NCBI GenBank assembly: GCA_036897525.1
Contig: JAYMTJ010000038.1
Span: forward strand, 26,829-90,828
DNA from: Pelargonium x hortorum
Lineage: Eukaryota > Streptophyta > Magnoliopsida > Geraniales > Geraniaceae
Length of the DNA: 64,000 nt
Direction of reading: 5' to 3'
Below the pieces are notes generated by a model. The model had not been told where the DNA came from and ran no database searches. It saw nothing but the letters and a program-made list of their open reading frames with translations. This document shows, piece after piece, positions 60,661 through 64,000 of this stretch (the stretch's first letter is position 1; each line of letters begins with the position of its first letter). The translations under genes and the position numbers were made by a program.

Positions 60661-60960
60661 TAGACAAAAACAAACACTTTCGGATTCGAACCCACGAAAT
60701 TCCAGTCAAAGAAAGCCGGCGTACCACTTCATTAATAATCGACCAATCGCTTGCGGTACTTGGATTTTCAAGGAAAAACCCCTCTCTTCTACCACGCAGG
60801 GCAATTGGGGATCAGAACTTCGAGCACCATTCCACGGAGCAGCCTTGGTCAATTTTCAATTAGAGGCCCTTACCGAAAAAACAATGAAAAAGACCGGAAA
60901 AGAGAGTCCCCTTTCCCAATAGAAATCCGAGTTTAACGGATTCTTCTCTATATAGGATAA
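60661..60960 (-). other. CpA/CpG-retaining island with tRNA-like promoter boxes
   Basis: On the minus strand GGTTCGAATCC (60682-60692) is an exact B box. TAATGAAGTGG about 40 bp upstream fits the A-box consensus at 10 of 11 positions and is followed by GTACGCC as in a D arm. Between them CCGGC and CTGG could form a shortened anticodon stem with an oversized loop containing CTTTCTTTG. The T stem pairs at only three of five positions and no acceptor stem is evident, so this is at most a decayed tRNA or SINE head. The island 60740-60930 also has a 61-codon plus frame (60751-60936) with GQLGIRTSSTIPRSSLGQF, unrecognised. Confidence 0.25.
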
Positions 60961-63900
60961 AAAGTCAACAATAAGAAATGTAAAGGGATAATCAGGCCCA
61001 GGTATTTCTTTTAAGAAATAGGAGATGCCTGGTTGCAACTAAAAAGGTAAATGGGTACACAAAAAGAAGGTATGGAGAAGGTTTCCAGCCGTAGTTTTGA
61101 GAGAGAGGTGCTCCTTTGCAGTTTATTATAAGGGATTGGGTTTCCTATTATTGGGTACGGCTTAAAACGAGACAGGGGATTTCTAGACAGTCAAAAAAGC
61201 TTAACTGGATTGAGTAATGAGGTCAATTTTCTGAAGGGTATGCAGGTTCTTTCGATTTTGAGAGGTTGGGTTATCATTAATAATATAGTCTTTAGATATA
61301 GGAATTACTTTTAGGTAAAGGCTCCTTTTATTAAGGGGCAGGGATACAAAATCGCTGTTGGAAAAAGAAATCAAAGTCTCTATCTACTATCTAATAGGAT
61401 CAAGAATGTATAATCGGGCTACTCAGGCTTTCAAGAAGGTTCTAGGTCAGAAAGCAAGTCAGTAAAAGTATAAGAAGTCTATGCTATAAGGTCTTCCCCG
61501 GTATCAATATAGATAAAAAGGACTTAGTCAAGATAGAGTAATCCGGGTTTTCTATTCTCGGGTACTACTTTATAGGCTAGACTATTGCTTCACTAGACAA
61601 GGATTTGCAAACTAAGACGCTAGCCAAGAAAGAAGTTTCTGTAAATTTCTAGATTCTAAAAGTTAAACATTTTCTAACCTTTATTCAGTCCAGTAATAAA
61701 AGTTAAAAAGAATTTCTTATCAAGGCTCTCTATTCCATAGTAAGGAAAGCCAAGAATTACAAGATTAAACATTCCCTCTCTTTTCTGGTAAATTGAGTAC
61801 TGGTACCGTCAAAATTTCTATGAATAAGTAAGATATGAGAAAGCTCAAGGGAAGAAAGGCAAAACAGCGCTCATTCTGTCGTTCAAACAAAAGGGGCCGA
61901 GCATACTTCTTCTAGGCAAAGGATTTACGTTTACTCCCCAAAAATTTAGGATTCCAATTGTAATTTTGAGTTCTTTACTTACTAGTGAAAAGCGAATGAA
62001 CCGAAACCCAAGCTTGTATCTTTCTAGCGTAAACTGGGCTTGAACCGTCGGCAGGCGTTCTATAATGACAAGGAATCCTGACGGACGAAAACATGCAAGA
62101 TCCTTTTAATTCTTGATGTGATAATTCTCTTATATATAACTTACTGTTCGCTTTTCAAAAACGGACAATTTTGACAAACCCTATAAGAGGAGCCAAATAG
62201 CTTAGTTCATAAGTAATTTGACACTCTCTTTCTAGTAAAGCAAGGAAATACCAACAGATAATACAGAACAAGGAAAACTTATTAATCAAGAATTTCATAT
62301 GAGCCGGTAACAAGCAGCCCGGAAAAGTACTTAGGAATAGAAAACCCAAACATTTAGAACTACGGAATCTCGTACAAAGTCTTGGATATTAGGGAATAAG
62401 TACTAACTCTGCAGATTAGAAGAACCTCTATTTAGTCAAGGCAGAGAAATTATAAGAACTTCTTCGTGTTAGCTTTAGTGTTACTGTATTCTGGTTCAGC
62501 TCTTTCTTCAAGCCAAGGGGTTAGTCTCAAGCAAGCCCTCCCCCTCACTTCGTTCAGAGCCAAACTGAAGCATCCCTGCTTTTTGTCTTGTCGGGGATCC
62601 TTCTTTATGGATGCAATACAGTTTGCTGCTTAAGGAGGCTCAGGAAATCCAAGTTGTGCAACTGCTTTTGCTTTTCAATTGAATATTACAAACTCTTTGA
62701 GAGAAAAGAAATTCAAACGTTACTCTTGTAGATGTTTCTGTACTTAAACAGATATCTGGTTTTTTTAGTTATAAAGTAAAAAAGGGAAGTTTATATGAGT
62801 ACGGGGTTATTTGCCTTGCATTTCAAGTTTACCGGGTTTTCAGCTTTGTTTCACAAGTTTAATTAGTATAGATAGATAGATAGAATAGAAAAGGACTTAG
62901 ATCTAACTTGGGTACTTATTAGAAGAGTTTCATAATTAGAGATTTGGTATTAGACACCCTCAGCTTTTTTAGAGAATAGAGTAAGAAGTCTTTGGGTTTA
63001 TCCCGCATAGGAATTAATACAAGAGATTCAAAGGAAGAAAAATGGAGTCTCTTTCATTACAAAAACTTAGGGAACATCTTTCCAATTAGCTCAGTTCAGA
63101 AAAAACCTCGTGCCTTTTCATTAGACAGAGAAAGCTTCCTTTTATGAGTTCTACTAATCTCTTTAACATCTTACAAAAGGGAAACCTAACTTTTTGTATA
63201 GAATACCCTGCAGTTACCATAAAGAAACCTTTTTAGATTGTTAGGACATTGACACTTTGAGTGCTTTTTGTGTTGTGAAACACTTGATGAAATTCCTCCT
63301 TTCCTTTTTTAGAAAAAGATAGAGCTTTGTCGAGTCTAATATAGAACGTTTTTATCTCTCTTGTATTCTTGACTTGATATGTAGAAAATAAAGAAAATAT
63401 AAGAACATACCCTCCGAATAAGTAACGGGAACATTATCTGATTAAACTTTCTTCGAATAGAAAAATTATTTAATGGGTTTCTCTATAAGGAATTCATGTC
63501 ATTTTTTGTACGGAACAAAGGAAGGGACAACAAATTTCCTAAATATAGGTTTAACTCCCGTTTTTGTTTGGTTTTCACCTAGGTATATCAACAGTTTCCC
63601 TAACAAAGAGACTTGGCTTATTATCTTACAGATATTTTGAGAGTCTTTTTTTAGCTCTTTTTGGAAAAATTCCCAAAGTTGGGCATTGTCTGAGTCTTTT
63701 TCATTCTATTAGCTTAAGAATATTTACTACTGAAACTAAACTCTGTCAATTAATTTGGGTTGGAGTCAAAGTTCCTTATAATAAGGGTATCTCCTTACTA
63801 AGTTTAAATCCAATCTAACTTACACATTTATGATAAAACATAATAAGATTTTCTACAGAAAAAAGACAAATTTACCCGACTAAACTAAGACCCTCATTCG

Positions 63901-64000
63901 TATAAGAGTTTTTTTCTTTCAGGAAGAGTGTAGCTCTTAAGAAGAAGAGTTTTCTATTTATCCTAGCTAATAAAACGGGGTGCTTAAGTCGATTAGGGCT
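60961..64000. other. gene-free decayed spacer
   Basis: Contains a GATA microsatellite (62868-62883). At 62037-62060 the minus strand reads GACGGTTCAAGCCC, a weak B-box-like word. Frames at 62155-62349 (minus) and 63564-63818 (plus, 84 codons) are unrecognised. Confidence 0.45.

Larger units (their letters stand above)
1..64000. other. AT-rich, gene-free, RIP-like degraded DNA
   Basis: Seen: no open frame exceeds 105 codons, and TAA/TAG/TTA/CTA are abundant in all six frames. In 5521-5760 I counted TpA 22 against ApT 10, and CpA+TpG 21 against ApC+GpT 28. In 25081-25140 TpA is 8 against ApT 3. Some stretches (for example 16381-16440, 57421-57480) do not show the bias, so the window is a mosaic. 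Known: RIP in filamentous ascomycetes converts C to T mainly at CpA in duplicated DNA, raising TpA and creating stops from CAA, CAG and TGG. Inferred: most of the window is decayed repetitive DNA of a fungal AT isochore. Gene-poor organellar spacer is the main alternative. Confidence 0.55.

Noticed and set aside
1-64000. Plant mitochondrial intergenic DNA
   Set aside because: Short-word style and gene scarcity are similar, but G+C looks too low, no mitochondrial exon, rRNA or intact tRNA was found, and TpA excess with CpA/TpG loss fits RIP better. Not fully excluded.
1-64000. CRISPR array, operons or bacterial defence system
   Set aside because: No regularly spaced direct repeats, no adjacent long ORFs and no Shine-Dalgarno-led genes were found.

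Overview
This window is AT-rich (about one third G+C by eye) and has almost no genes. In 64 kb the longest open frame is 105 codons. I recognise no conserved protein family, rRNA, intact tRNA, CRISPR array, operon or ribosome binding site. TAA, TAG and their complements TTA and CTA are very common on both strands. In hand-counted samples TpA exceeds ApT, and CpA+TpG falls below ApC+GpT (5521-5760: TpA 22, ApT 10; CpA+TpG 21, ApC+GpT 28). That pattern, with long ORF-free stretches and multicopy decayed repeats, is what repeat-induced point mutation (RIP, C to T at CpA) leaves in AT-rich heterochromatin of filamentous ascomycetes. My best inference is a RIP-degraded AT isochore or pericentromeric block of a fungal nuclear genome. 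A gene-poor expanded organellar spacer, such as plant mitochondrial DNA, is the main alternative.

The most useful signal is stop codons in contexts where glutamine would fit. At 7216-7293 TAG lies between CAA codons and again between CAG codons. At 11372-11422 seven TAG/TAA codons alternate almost perfectly with proline or leucine codons; this stretch looks telomere-like (CCCTAA/CCCTAG) but may be a decayed Pro-Gln tract. Both fit CAR to TAR change at CpA.

Several dispersed repeats can be matched by eye. An inverted pair lies at 2557-2634 (-) and 11687-11781 (+), nearly identical apart from a triplet expansion. A degenerate family of about 240-330 bp lies at 7559-7880, 9189-9430 and 46411-46745, with a short related piece at 2479-2530 (-). 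Another pair, 3901-3973 and 37905-38060, has a third partial relative at 38585-38656. The flank at 7893-7975 resembles 39907-39998, and a 23-bp exact match occurs at 22065 and 31371. Several encode similar short peptides, so they are probably broken pieces of transposon reading frames.

Layout: 1-12 kb holds most of the repeat relics. 12-22 kb is nearly featureless apart from an 86-codon ATG frame at 13508. 23.9-24.8 kb holds the longest coding-like but stop-ridden frame. 28.1 kb has a pol III box-like element. 35.0-35.9 kb is a TpG-rich tract whose complement reads Pro/Thr/Gln/Ser-rich. 37.9-40 kb and 46.4-50.6 kb hold further repeat pieces and damaged frames. 57.3-61 kb is a less decayed, CpA-rich segment with the 105-codon frame and another pol III box-like element. 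The rest is decayed spacer. Nothing indicates a working pathway or an intact novel system; the interest lies in the mutation pattern and the buried repeat family.
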